In this document: one piece after another, positions 52,262 to 61,753 of the stretch
Numbering within the stretch: the first letter of the stretch is position 1
How the letters are laid out: the number at the start of each line of letters is the position of its first letter
From: Methanoregula sp.
GTDB lineage: Archaea > Halobacteriota > Methanomicrobia > Methanomicrobiales > Methanospirillaceae
Assembly (NCBI GenBank): GCA_030651815.1
Contig: JAUSBW010000022.1
Span: 1 to 64,000, forward strand
Direction: 5' to 3'
DNA: 64,000 bases
Notes under the pieces: model-generated
Database searches by the model: none
Told to the model about the DNA's origin: nothing
Seen by the model: only the letters and a program-made list of their open reading frames with translations
Position numbers and translations under genes: made by a program

Positions 52262-54163
52262 TCACTCCTTTGCTATCCGGCAGGAGTCCAGGAGTTTCTG
52301 TACCATGGGAAAGAGCGTGAGATCGGTGTGGGGCAGGAATGTACTGGAGGTGTACTCGTCCATGAAAGATGACTCGGCATTAAGCTCAATATAGGCAATC
52401 CGGCATGCAATATCGTCCAGGATTTTTCTCTTCCTCCGGTTGATGAGCGCGATATTTGCGCCGGTTACTGCCCCGTTTCCGATATTGATGATCTGTTCGA
52501 TGCCGATTTCAGGGATGAGGCCGATGATGGTTGCATTCTTTTTGTTGATGTAGTTCCCAAATGCACCGGAGAAATAAATGATGCTGATCTCTTTTCTGGT
52601 AATGCCGGCCTGATTCATCAGGGTCACACAGGCGGCATGTACCGATGCTTTACTCATGATCAGGTTTTTGACATCATTTTCTGTTATTACAATGTCTTTG
52701 CCTATACCGGTCTCTGCTGCCCATGCGATAACATACTCGGGAAAGTGTCCGCTCGTGCGTATTCGCGGGTTGGGAATACCGGTGTTAATGCGCCCGGTCC
52801 GGTCGATAACACAGGTACAGATGAGTTCTGCCAGAAGATCGATAAGTCCGGAACCACAGATGCCACGGGGTTTTATCCCATTGATCGTGGAATACACCGG
52901 ATTGAGCGTGCCCGGTTCGATGGTGATCTTTTCAATCGCTCCCGGGTTTGCCCTCATGCCAAAGAGCACCTCGCCGCCTTCAAGTGCAGGGCCGGCTGCG
53001 CCTGCACAGGAGAACATCCACTCACTGTTGCCGAGTACGACTTCAAAATTGGTACCGATATCGATTAAAAGGGATATCTCTTCTTTCTCGTTCATGCCGC
53101 AGGCAAGGATGTCTGCGATGATGTCACCCCCTATAAAATCGCTCACTGCAGGGAAGACATAGAGTCCTCCATTGGGGTTGCAGGAGATGCCGATTCTCCC
53201 AGTTGCTACCGAGAGTGCCCTGCGTACCACCGGAACATAGGGTTCAGCGATCATATAGGCCGGATCGATTCCCAGCAGCATATGGGTCATTATAGTATTT
53301 CCCGCAACCACAACTTCGTAGATATCCTCCCGGTCGATGCCTGCCGTATTGGATGCCGAGGTGATAGCAGCATTGATGCTCTCGGTAGCAAGTGCCTGAA
53401 GTTTTACAAGCCCGTTTTTGCGGGCAAAATTCACGCGGGCAAGGATATCCTCACCACAACTGATCTGCCGGTTGTAATTCGATGCAACACCGACAACTTT
53501 ACCGGAGACCAGATCCCAGAGGTACACAACAATTGTTGTAGAGCCCAGATCAACTGCTGCACCATAGAGTCTTTTTGACGTATCATTTTCCTGCAAATCC
53601 ACCAGGCGGTACCCGCCCGGCACAAGGGCAACAGTGCCGGTCGATTTCCAGTCGGAATGGCGCAGGATTGCAGGAATTTCCCGGAGCACTTCTAAGGGAA
53701 CATACATCTTTTCGGCGACGGGACCGCCGTCTTTCTGGATGCCCCAGAGCAACCGGGAAAGATCCGGTGAGGGATCGGAAAGTGTAGGGGGCTGGAGTTC
53801 AACATAATATTTCCTGACAGACGGGTGAAATTCAATGGCGGTTTCCTGTCCGTCAATGAGGATCTTCTGTTCCTGGATTAATGTGCTCTCGGGAATAAAC
53901 ACCTGTAAATCGCTTTCTATCGTTGTTTCGCAGGCAAGGCAGGCTCCCCGTGCACGTTCATCCCTGGTAAAAAACTGCTCGTATTTCTGATAGTCAAAGC
54001 TTGTCTTACCTGACTGGACATAGACGATACATTTCCCGCATTTTCCCAGACCCCCGCAGACAACGTTGATGTTCAGCCCGGCCCGTTGGGCAGCATCAAG
54101 AATTGTACTGCCCCGGGGGATCTCGATCTTGCGATAACCGGGAAGGAAAGTTACTGTTCGCAT
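52262..54163 (-). CDS. RACo-like reductive activator of the corrinoid protein (AcsV type)
   Basis: A 633-residue protein with an N-terminal 2Fe-2S ferredoxin domain (NVVCGGLGKCGKCIVYVQSG, then GACLACETTI) and a C-terminal ASKHA ATPase part (AVDLGSTTIVVYLWDLVSGK, LLIDIGTNFEVVLGNSEWMF, ICGSGLIDLLAELICTCVID). RACo proteins use ATP to reduce inactive Co(II) of the corrinoid iron-sulfur protein. It directly follows cdhE (0-bp gap) and is close to the MetE-like gene, as in bacterial acetyl-CoA synthase operons. Confidence 0.9.
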   Translation of the reverse strand: MRTVTFLPGYRKIEIPRGSTILDAAQRAGLNINVVCGGLGKCGKCIVYVQSGKTSFDYQKYEQFFTRDERARGACLACETTIESDLQVFIPESTLIQEQKILIDGQETAIEFHPSVRKYYVELQPPTLSDPSPDLSRLLWGIQKDGGPVAEKMYVPLEVLREIPAILRHSDWKSTGTVALVPGGYRLVDLQENDTSKRLYGAAVDLGSTTIVVYLWDLVSGKVVGVASNYNRQISCGEDILARVNFARKNGLVKLQALATESINAAITSASNTAGIDREDIYEVVVAGNTIMTHMLLGIDPAYMIAEPYVPVVRRALSVATGRIGISCNPNGGLYVFPAVSDFIGGDIIADILACGMNEKEEISLLIDIGTNFEVVLGNSEWMFSCAGAAGPALEGGEVLFGMRANPGAIEKITIEPGTLNPVYSTINGIKPRGICGSGLIDLLAELICTCVIDRTGRINTGIPNPRIRTSGHFPEYVIAWAAETGIGKDIVITENDVKNLIMSKASVHAACVTLMNQAGITRKEISIIYFSGAFGNYINKKNATIIGLIPEIGIEQIINIGNGAVTGANIALINRRKRKILDDIACRIAYIELNAESSFMDEYTSSTFLPHTDLTLFPMVQKLLDSCRIAKE

Positions 54164-55498
54164 TTATTGTTTCCACTCCTCGTGTAAAAATTCCCCAATC
54201 TCTGCTGCGTCCCGTGGCCCGACCAGTACTTTCCATCCGGTTGCCTCTTCGATCCTGCCCGATAGCGGGGATGCGTATCCCGGTATAATGAGTTTCCGGT
54301 GGGATACCTCATCTTCAAGGGCGAATTTTTTTATTGAGTCTTTCACCAGCATCTCACTGAGTTTTCCTGCAGCAACTGCAGTGAGCACCGAGAGTCCCTC
54401 GGTGTCGACAATCAGCATGAAGCAGGGCATGCGGGTGGATTCAAGATATCCCTGCAGGGTAAAGAACGTGAGTGAAAAGTTCACGGTCATCAGGACCGGT
54501 GCATCCTTTCCCGGGTTGCCTACACGATAAATACCCGGGTTCATCTGAATCGGTTTCTGGGGATCAGTGTAAATATTCTGGCGCAGGGTCAGTGCCGCTT
54601 TTGCAGTTGCAGAAGAGAGCGGGGTGCAAATAATGACTGAAGCATATTTTGCAATACCCAGTGCAATCGCTGCATCCTGCATCTCCATTACCGAAGCATC
54701 GAGAAATACCGGGTACCCGAGATCGGGCGCTGACCGGGTGATGGCAAGCTGGCGGATGGTTGTGGATCGGACAATAAATGCCTGTAACGATTCCGGTGAA
54801 AGATCCAGTAAAAGATCCTGCACTCCGTCTGCTGTGCAATCTTTGGTCAGTTGTGCGAGTTCATCAATATTCTTTGCCTTGATTACCAGTGGGCAGCCAT
54901 GTTGTTTTGCCAGTGCACAAAATTCCTTACGATTTTCCTGTGTAGCGGCGTGGATAAGCGGCCGGTACGTTCCGCAATGCGTAAGAGCGGCAGACAGTGC
55001 TACAGGATCCGCAGTCATCAGCACCAGTGGCAGGTCCGCAGTTTTTTCAACTGTTTCGACCGCCCGGCTGAAGCTGTCTGCAGAACCACTGGCATTTTCT
55101 ATTGCAATCCCGTTAAACCGGAGAATCACTCCAACGCGGGTAAAAGACTCATTAAGGACTTGTGTTGTAACAGCCCGAATCTCATCGGGGGTTTGCGTGT
55201 CAGCAATCTTAAACAGGATGCCCGGGGGGTGATAAAACGTCTTTTCGTGACGATAGAGAACAAACTCTTCGCCAACTGCAAATGAATGCTCACCAATACC
55301 GAGCTTGACAAGCCTGACAGGGGGGCGTGTCGTAGCACCCAGTATCGATTTGGCTGCATCATCCAGGTACGGGCAAAGGTCCATGTCAGCTTTACCCCCG
55401 GCAAGTTTCATGGCAAAGGTCAGGCAGGTGGGATCGCCGCATTCCTTGCAGTTTTTCTTAGGCAGGAGTTTATAGATGTCGAGTGCTTTGAGTGCCAT
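54164..55498 (-). CDS. cdhE: Corrinoid iron-sulfur protein large subunit (CdhE/AcsC)
   Basis: The 444-residue gamma subunit carries the methyl group between the pterin pathway and acetyl-CoA synthase. ATG 55498 (MALKALDIYKLLPKKNCKEC) is chosen because it places the cluster motif NCKECGDPTCLTFAMKLAGG at the N-terminus; LDLCPYLD gives the fourth Cys. The central TIM barrel and the C-terminal corrinoid-binding region (NFSLTFFTLQGYLESTRMPC) are present. It begins 1 bp after cdhD. Confidence 0.94.
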   Translation of the reverse strand: MALKALDIYKLLPKKNCKECGDPTCLTFAMKLAGGKADMDLCPYLDDAAKSILGATTRPPVRLVKLGIGEHSFAVGEEFVLYRHEKTFYHPPGILFKIADTQTPDEIRAVTTQVLNESFTRVGVILRFNGIAIENASGSADSFSRAVETVEKTADLPLVLMTADPVALSAALTHCGTYRPLIHAATQENRKEFCALAKQHGCPLVIKAKNIDELAQLTKDCTADGVQDLLLDLSPESLQAFIVRSTTIRQLAITRSAPDLGYPVFLDASVMEMQDAAIALGIAKYASVIICTPLSSATAKAALTLRQNIYTDPQKPIQMNPGIYRVGNPGKDAPVLMTVNFSLTFFTLQGYLESTRMPCFMLIVDTEGLSVLTAVAAGKLSEMLVKDSIKKFALEDEVSHRKLIIPGYASPLSGRIEEATGWKVLVGPRDAAEIGEFLHEEWKQ

Positions 55499-55499
55499 G

Positions 55500-56456
55500 T
55501 TACTGCCCCCCATCCGATACTTTTCCCGCTTTAAGATTTGAAAATGCTTTTCTGAGTAGGGGAATTGTCCGGGGGTGCCGAACACAGATGATCTCTGCAC
55601 CGGCTGCTGCTGCTGCAAGTCCGGTTGTGAATTCCCACTGGACTGCGATATCGTCCTGTATGGCCGGTTCTGCCTCCCTTACTTCTTTTACGGTTAATGA
55701 ATCGATGGCAGAACAGATGATTGGCATGGCAAGATCGGCATCCCCTTTCAGTGCAGAAAACCGGATCCGCTCCATCGCTGAATAGGAATACTCAAAGCCG
55801 TAGCCCAGCGAGCCGGTATACGGATCGATGACTATGTGGTCCCGGGATACACCGATCTCCTTTAACAGGATGTTGAGTTGTTTTGCAAGATTGACATCGA
55901 TCGGTGACTGGGCAATCACAGCATGATTGTAGGCCATGGCGGCGGCAGCAATACTGCGGTACCTGCCTGCTTCAGCAGTTCCGAGTAACATGCGTTCTCC
56001 TTCGCCTGCTTCTCCGCATTTTAAGAATACATCGCTGTCAATTTTTGGTTCATTGCTCCCCTCGATGATGAGTGGCAGGCTGGTACTGGACAGCACGGCA
56101 TCTACAGTCTTTCCCAGGGATGCAATATCTGAAAAATTCCGCTGTCGGGTGCTGGTCAGGTACAGGCGGACCATGTCCGCTCCATAGACAGAATCTGCGG
56201 ATTTGGCCCATTCCCCGCAATCATTTGCCTTATCCCCGCAATAATTTCGGACAATCGGGGACCAGTTTTGCGGGTCATCACAGATCTCAAAGGCGATGAG
56301 CGGAGCAGAAGAGTCCGGTGTTTTTTCAAGGAACGGAAGTGTTTTTCCTCCGCCAATCCGGTAAGAGATTCTGCGGGTTCCCCCATCGGTCTTTGTTGCA
56401 CCGAGCATCACTACGGTGATCGTGCCACTCCAGCCAAACTGAACATCAAACCCCAT
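55500..56456 (-). CDS. cdhD: Corrinoid iron-sulfur protein small subunit (CdhD/AcsD)
   Basis: The 318-residue delta subunit pairs with CdhE. It begins MGFDVQFGWSGTITVVMLGA and has VYGADMVRLYLTSTRQRNFS, PLIIEGSNEPKIDSDVFLKC, HVIDPYTGSLGYGFEYSYSA-type strands and AVQWEFTTGLAAAAAGAEII, all typical of the family TIM barrel. The length is like the bacterial AcsD; archaeal CdhD is often longer. It lies 7 bp after the acsB stop. Confidence 0.93.
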   Translation of the reverse strand: MGFDVQFGWSGTITVVMLGATKTDGGTRRISYRIGGGKTLPFLEKTPDSSAPLIAFEICDDPQNWSPIVRNYCGDKANDCGEWAKSADSVYGADMVRLYLTSTRQRNFSDIASLGKTVDAVLSSTSLPLIIEGSNEPKIDSDVFLKCGEAGEGERMLLGTAEAGRYRSIAAAAMAYNHAVIAQSPIDVNLAKQLNILLKEIGVSRDHIVIDPYTGSLGYGFEYSYSAMERIRFSALKGDADLAMPIICSAIDSLTVKEVREAEPAIQDDIAVQWEFTTGLAAAAAGAEIICVRHPRTIPLLRKAFSNLKAGKVSDGGQ

Positions 56457-56463
56457 GATCTCC

Positions 56464-58494
56464 TCACACCAGTGGTTTCATAGTCAGAGCCGGGTGTTTG
56501 ACGTCATCAAGATACACCATGAGGTCTTTAAGGGTGGCAGCTTTTGTCTCATCTGCGATCTTATCAAACAGGTCCGTTCTGCCCTGTTCAGCAAGTTTTT
56601 TTACCAGTCGCGGTTTGAGCTCTTCTTTGAGTTGCGCGGGCATCCAGACAAGGCGTTCTATTCCCCCCTCACCCTGCAGGAACTTGTCAGAAAGAATATA
56701 CCCTTTTGAAATTCCTGCAAACCCCGGCGTCTGTGCACCGCCCCCGATAGTGCCGGCAAGGGTAGAAAACGACATGCCCGAAGGAGTCAGTCCTACGAAC
56801 TCACGGTTCACCACCATGATCCCGTTTACTTCGGGAAGCATCAGGGCAATACATTCAAAACACCCGCAACAGGTCATCGGGTGTTCCATGACGCTGTAAA
56901 GCGAGCACCGGTCTACTTCTCCATGGCTGGCTTTCCTGACAAACCGGTTGATTCCTTCAAATTCCCCGTTCTGGGCATTTATAATCGATCCTTTTTCGAT
57001 TGGCTGGTTTGCACCGGCAGGCGAGATCTCGTACGCGATTTTTCCATCCAGCCAGCTGATGGCTCCGCACAGGGCGGGGCGTTCAGGAGTAATCACGCAG
57101 ACATGGTTAGGTGCAAATGTCTGGCAGAGCGTGCAGGAATAATAGGTGTTCACATCCCCGTCACGCATACCCCTGATGCGGGCATCCCGCTCATCATAGA
57201 CCCGTTCTGCCTCCGTCTTTGCCGCCAGAACTTTTTCCTTATCCGTAATGAGCGTGACCGATACGGCATCCAACAACTGGGGAAAATCCATACGGAACTT
57301 GCTTGCGAGAAGCTTGCCGAGATGTTCGATCTTCACGCCTTTTGCAACGGCCTCTTTCGATAACCTGACCCAGATGATATCCCGCTGGGCAACATGCCAC
57401 GATCCTTCCCCGTAGTTGACAAAATTATGAATCCTTCTCTCGAGGACCGGTTCATAATCTTTTTTCATGGTCTTACCGGCCACTTCGATGATGATTGCCA
57501 GCGGGTTTGCAGACCCTTCATGCATGGAATCGATCTCGGGACCGATGACAGTTACCTGCCCGTCTTTGATATCACCCGGATTTTTCATCCGCAGTAGTTC
57601 AAACGCCGGTGATCTGCCACCCCCAAACTCTGCGTACATCTCCTCTTTCCGGATGCTTTTTCCTTCAAATGCAGGTGAACAACCCATGGGAATAGGGATT
57701 GCGGTCACATTGACACGAATGCCTTTTTGCTCCATGCCAATCCCGACAATATCTTCAGGGGTTGCAGAAATCCATGCGCCTTTCGAATAATCTCCCAGTG
57801 ACAGGATGGGAAATCCAAGCACTCTCATACCATCGACAAGTGCAATTTCCTCATCGGAAAGACCGGGCAGAACGATAACAATGGCCTTTGCCCGTTCCGT
57901 TGCATAGGTAAGAAGCCGGTTTATGTCCCCGGGCGTGACTCCCCCGAACATCATGGCTACGCGGGCAATGATATCTACAAAGTGCACACCATACAATGCG
58001 TTTGAACCAAGGGGGATAAGGCGATAATCAAGACCCAGTTTTACACCAGCAGAAGATAAGGTTGGAATAACCGGGCCGGCAAGGAAGGTGAGCATGTATT
58101 TTTCCTGGAGTTCGCGGCAGATGGCGGCAGCGGCCCCGGCACTTGGGGGTGATCCAACAATGAGGGCGAGGCCGAGAATACTGCCGTCAACAAGTGAATA
58201 ACCGAGTTTCCGTATTATCGTATCGCCAATAAAACCCGTGTAGGGGGACCCTTCTTTGCCATCCTGTGCAGTTTTTTTTGCGAGAATACATTCAGAGGCA
58301 ACCAGTGAGTTATCTTTTGTACGGGACAAAACATCTAAAGAGGTCATCCGGTCATGCACCGGTATACCCGTCAGTGCATAGGATATGGGGAGGTGATAGG
58401 CTGTATCTTCATAAGAAAATGTCCCCTGTATTGTCGTTATTGCTGTTTTTAATTGGCGTTCTCCATTTTCTATTGCCAACTCAACGTCGGTCAT
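56464..58494 (-). CDS. acsB: Acetyl-CoA synthase, full-length bacterial-type (AcsB/CdhC)
   Basis: A 676-residue acetyl-CoA synthase. The A-cluster ligands are in YSCTLCQTFAPNHVCVITPE plus RPALCG (four Cys for 4Fe-4S) and MTCCGCFECIAL (the Cys-Gly-Cys nickel site). The catalytic part starts near residue 270 (GCSPAFEGKSIRKEEMYAEF). Before it is an N-terminal domain with YTGFIGDTIIRKLGYSLVDG and VAMMFGGVTPGD, which bacterial AcsB has and the usual ~470-residue archaeal CdhC lacks. This domain contacts CO dehydrogenase in bacteria, yet no CODH gene is adjacent. It is first in the operon. Confidence 0.93.
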   Translation of the reverse strand: MTDVELAIENGERQLKTAITTIQGTFSYEDTAYHLPISYALTGIPVHDRMTSLDVLSRTKDNSLVASECILAKKTAQDGKEGSPYTGFIGDTIIRKLGYSLVDGSILGLALIVGSPPSAGAAAAICRELQEKYMLTFLAGPVIPTLSSAGVKLGLDYRLIPLGSNALYGVHFVDIIARVAMMFGGVTPGDINRLLTYATERAKAIVIVLPGLSDEEIALVDGMRVLGFPILSLGDYSKGAWISATPEDIVGIGMEQKGIRVNVTAIPIPMGCSPAFEGKSIRKEEMYAEFGGGRSPAFELLRMKNPGDIKDGQVTVIGPEIDSMHEGSANPLAIIIEVAGKTMKKDYEPVLERRIHNFVNYGEGSWHVAQRDIIWVRLSKEAVAKGVKIEHLGKLLASKFRMDFPQLLDAVSVTLITDKEKVLAAKTEAERVYDERDARIRGMRDGDVNTYYSCTLCQTFAPNHVCVITPERPALCGAISWLDGKIAYEISPAGANQPIEKGSIINAQNGEFEGINRFVRKASHGEVDRCSLYSVMEHPMTCCGCFECIALMLPEVNGIMVVNREFVGLTPSGMSFSTLAGTIGGGAQTPGFAGISKGYILSDKFLQGEGGIERLVWMPAQLKEELKPRLVKKLAEQGRTDLFDKIADETKAATLKDLMVYLDDVKHPALTMKPLV

Positions 58495-58604
58495 TGTCAG
58501 ATTCCCTCGGATACAACAGTTTCCTTTGTAATACAGATATAGTTTCGTTATGGGGTAAAATACAACAATACATTCCCTTTTTCTATGGTAAGCGTGGCTA
58601 ACGA

Positions 58605-58660
58605 TAACAAAAATATATATCCCTTTTAAAATGTCATTCTCTTTAATGAGAGGCTAGAAA
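58605..58660 (+). promoter_or_regulatory. Promoter of the PEGA-domain surface protein gene
   Basis: A clear TATA box AAATATATAT lies at 58611-58620, about 45 bp before the ATG at 58661. The leader contains GAGAGGC close to the start as ribosome-binding sequence. The divergent acsB start lies about 110 bp to the left, so the 58495-58660 spacer must serve both genes. Confidence 0.55.
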
Positions 58661-59773
58661 ATGAGTATCGTGCGAATTAATAAGTTTATTTCAGTTCTTG
58701 TGCTGCTGATTGCAGCGATATGTATTATCCAGCCGGTGCTGGGTGCTAACGGGACCGTGAGCATTGCCTACCGTGGATCGGGCGGGAGCTACATTGGCGA
58801 CACAATTATTTTTGATGGCAAAAACACGGTTGGCAATATTACCTTTATCCGAATCACCGGCCCCGGTCTCCCTGTTGAGGGTGTCCCTATATATGATCTT
58901 AATGGAAATCCGGGTGCTGGAAATCCCGTTGAAGTGAACCCGGATGGTACCTGGAAGCTTGCATGGTATTCATCGACTGTCAAAGGAATTGAAAAAATGC
59001 AGACAGCACGATATTATTTCATTGCAGCAGATCTAGCCCATCCAGAATCGTCCTCGACAACTTCAGTGCTCATGAAAAAAGCAGAATTTTACGCAGACCT
59101 TACACCAAACCCTGCGACAAATGCCGACTATGTGTCGTTGACAGGTTCTGCTGAACGGGGGGTATCTTATGTCCGGATTGACGTAACAGACATTTCCGGC
59201 AAAACACTTCGTACATATTCTTCACCTGTCAGTGCATCCGGATATTTTAACTATGGTTTCCATGTTGATATGCAACCGGGACAATATTATATCACTGTGA
59301 GCAACCCTTCGATAAAAAATCCCCTCCAGATGGTTCTTACTGTTCTCCCACCACGAACACAGACTCCAATGGGGACAACGGTGACAGTAACTCCAGGTGG
59401 TTCAACAGCATCAATACCGGATTCCATTACCCCATCCGCTACGACACCACAGAACCCTCAGGGTATTCCGGCAGGTACCGGGACACTCTCCATCTCATCA
59501 ACCCCGGCAGGATCTTCAGTATATCTCGATTCGGTGATGATGGGAAAAACACCGGTTGATCTGGGCAATTTAAATTATGGCAGTCATCTGGTTGAGATAA
59601 AATCTCCCGGATACCAGACCTATTCGGTTCAGGTAACAGTCCAGGATGGAACACCGGTTACCTTATCTCCGGTCCTGCTCAAAAGTCCCTCTTCAATCCC
59701 TCTTTCACCAGTCACCGCAATTATCGGGCTTTTCATAACCTGTGCAATTGCCCTTGTATGGAAAAGGACGTAA
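58661..59773 (+). CDS. Secreted surface protein with PEGA domain and C-terminal anchor
   Basis: A 370-residue exported protein. It has a signal sequence (FISVLVLLIAAICIIQPVLG), two beta-sandwich-like parts (about 25-230), a Thr/Pro-rich linker (about 228-270) and a PEGA domain (GTLSISSTPAGSSVYLDSVM to VEIKSPGYQTYSVQVTVQDG). It ends with a hydrophobic helix AIIGLFITCAIALVWKRT. PEGA domains are a common module of methanogen cell-surface proteins. The ligand is unknown. Confidence 0.85.
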   Translation: MSIVRINKFISVLVLLIAAICIIQPVLGANGTVSIAYRGSGGSYIGDTIIFDGKNTVGNITFIRITGPGLPVEGVPIYDLNGNPGAGNPVEVNPDGTWKLAWYSSTVKGIEKMQTARYYFIAADLAHPESSSTTSVLMKKAEFYADLTPNPATNADYVSLTGSAERGVSYVRIDVTDISGKTLRTYSSPVSASGYFNYGFHVDMQPGQYYITVSNPSIKNPLQMVLTVLPPRTQTPMGTTVTVTPGGSTASIPDSITPSATTPQNPQGIPAGTGTLSISSTPAGSSVYLDSVMMGKTPVDLGNLNYGSHLVEIKSPGYQTYSVQVTVQDGTPVTLSPVLLKSPSSIPLSPVTAIIGLFITCAIALVWKRT

Positions 59774-59891
59774 ATATTAATAGACCCCCTCTTTTTTACC
59801 TCATTTTTACAAATTAAAACAAATTCTTTCTACCATAATCTATTTCGATGTAAACACAGACACGTATAGATATAACCGGTGAATATCAGTG

Positions 59892-61391
59892 ATGAAATTT
59901 TCTTTTATCGCTCACATGCCCGATACTCCGGGTTCGCTGCACAGGGCTGCAGAGATTATCAAAAAATATGATGGCAATATCAACCGCATCCAGTTTGACC
60001 GCCGCATCGATCCCGGAACAGTCTTTTACGAGATTACGGCATCAGAAGAATCCTACAAGAAGATCACGCAGGATCTCGAACAGATGGGGTATCTCCAGAC
60101 TTCCATAAAACCCCAGAGTTTCTTAAAATTCTGCGTCTGCCTGCCCCACCGCCCGGGTGCACTGTATGAATTCCTGAGTCTGACAACATCGGCAGATGCA
60201 AATATCTCGTTTTTGGATTTCGATGATAAGCGCAGACATCCGGATCGTCTTACAGTAAGCCTGAATCTCGAACAGGGTGCAGTGGTTGACCGTTTGTTAA
60301 ACCTGCTGAAATCCATATACCGTATTGAGATTATCGAATACGATACTACGGGAAAGCAACTTGATGATACGGTCTTTTATGTACGGTACGCCCAGGCAAT
60401 CCGCGAACTTATCGGTGAATATGAGGATGCTTTCCTTCTTTCGTTTCTTGCTGATACCAACCGCATTGCGCAGGAACTCATGGACCGTGGTTGTGATCCC
60501 AAAAAGGTTTTTGAGAGTGTTCTCCTTACCGGTCAGACCCTGAAGGCTACTACCGGTAAAAATTTTTATGCAGATGTCCAGAAATTCCGGATCAACGATA
60601 ACACAAGCTTGTTCTGTTTCCAGGTTCCCTGTGGGGGGAATATTTTTCTTTTAAAATCCAGAGAAAATCTGCTCATGATTGATACCGGGTACGGGATCTA
60701 TCACCCTGATATAATGGTCATGCTTTCACGGTATGGTATGAGTGATCCTGATAAGATTTCTTGTATTGCAATCACGCATGCTGATGCTGATCATTGCGGG
60801 GCTGCCGGTTTTTTTGCAGCACCGGTACTCATGCACAAGAGTACTCTTGAAATCATCCGGACAAATAACCGGGCTTACGGCTCACGAAGCGATCACTCAT
60901 CTCTGGATGAATTCTACACCAGGATGATCAACCTGTTCTCACGGTTTAATATTCCGGAAGAGATCGAATGTTTTTCAGCACCTGACGGAACAGCCAGGGG
61001 AATTTTTCCGGTAATCGGCTTAGTCTCTATCGGAGATATTGAACTCGAAGTGCTGGAGGGCTTAGGCGGACATACTGCCGGACAGGTGTTCCTGTATTCC
61101 CGGACATATGGTTTGTTGTTTGCCGCCGATAGTGTGATAAATTTTGCCAGTCTCTCAAGAGAACGGGCGGATTATAGTTCTCTTGCAGCATTTCTTGTAA
61201 CTTCAGTGAATGTGGACAGCGACATGGCAAAGAAGGAACGAAAAGGTCTGCTTGAACTGGCACAGGATACTGATAACGAACTGGTATCCTCCGGGAAACA
61301 CTGCCTTATCTGCGGTGGTCATGGGGCGGTGTCAGTACTTGATGATGGAAAGCTTGTAGCATGTGGCAAGATAGAGCGGTACATACCGTAA
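59892..61391 (+). CDS. ACT-ACT-metallo-beta-lactamase fusion protein
   Basis: ATG 59892 gives 499 residues. Two ACT domains lie at about 1-75 (FSFIAHMPDTPGSLHRAAEI) and 78-155 (KFCVCLPHRPGALYEFLSLT), the typical amino-acid-binding pattern. A helical linker follows, then a metallo-beta-lactamase fold with CIAITHADADHCGAAGFFAA, LEGLGGHTAGQVFLYSRTYG, LLFAADSVINF and LICGGHGAVSVL as metal ligands. The enzyme may be a hydrolase controlled by an amino acid. A nearby GTG (59889) could be an alternative start. Confidence 0.85.
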   Translation: MKFSFIAHMPDTPGSLHRAAEIIKKYDGNINRIQFDRRIDPGTVFYEITASEESYKKITQDLEQMGYLQTSIKPQSFLKFCVCLPHRPGALYEFLSLTTSADANISFLDFDDKRRHPDRLTVSLNLEQGAVVDRLLNLLKSIYRIEIIEYDTTGKQLDDTVFYVRYAQAIRELIGEYEDAFLLSFLADTNRIAQELMDRGCDPKKVFESVLLTGQTLKATTGKNFYADVQKFRINDNTSLFCFQVPCGGNIFLLKSRENLLMIDTGYGIYHPDIMVMLSRYGMSDPDKISCIAITHADADHCGAAGFFAAPVLMHKSTLEIIRTNNRAYGSRSDHSSLDEFYTRMINLFSRFNIPEEIECFSAPDGTARGIFPVIGLVSIGDIELEVLEGLGGHTAGQVFLYSRTYGLLFAADSVINFASLSRERADYSSLAAFLVTSVNVDSDMAKKERKGLLELAQDTDNELVSSGKHCLICGGHGAVSVLDDGKLVACGKIERYIP

Positions 61392-61490
61392 AATCTTATT
61401 CTGCCGTTTTTGTTCGTTATCTATCAAACTTTTATAGAAGTTCCAGGAACCTGCTCCGACTCATATACGGATAGGTTTTTTTCAATATCA

Positions 61491-61655
61491 TTACTGAAAT
61501 TTTTTTAACTGATGTGCTACAATGCCGGTAGTTCCACTTCCACAGAATGGATCGGGCACCAGATCCTCTTCTTTTGAAGTTATGATCCGCTTGAGAATGG
61601 CGGCGGGGTCTGTCGTACGCAGGGGTATGGGGCATTTACATCTGTCAATATTTTA
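61491..61655 (-). pseudogene. Remnant of a site-specific DNA methyltransferase
   Basis: The minus strand encodes DPAAILKRIITSKEEDLVPD followed by PFCGSGTTGIVAHQLKKFQ and a stop at 61491-61493. This is the C-terminal motif I region (DPFCGSGTTG) of beta-class DNA methyltransferases. Upstream the frame closes within 20 codons, and the protein stops just after the motif, so the rest is lost. The remaining parts of the 61392-61753 gap show nothing else. Confidence 0.7.
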
Positions 61656-61753
61656 TCGGATAACACGGGTTCATCTCTCATTTTGACAATGAGCCTGAGA
61701 AATCTTCTGCGAAATTCTCATCTACTATGCCATAGCATCTTCTGTGGGAATGT

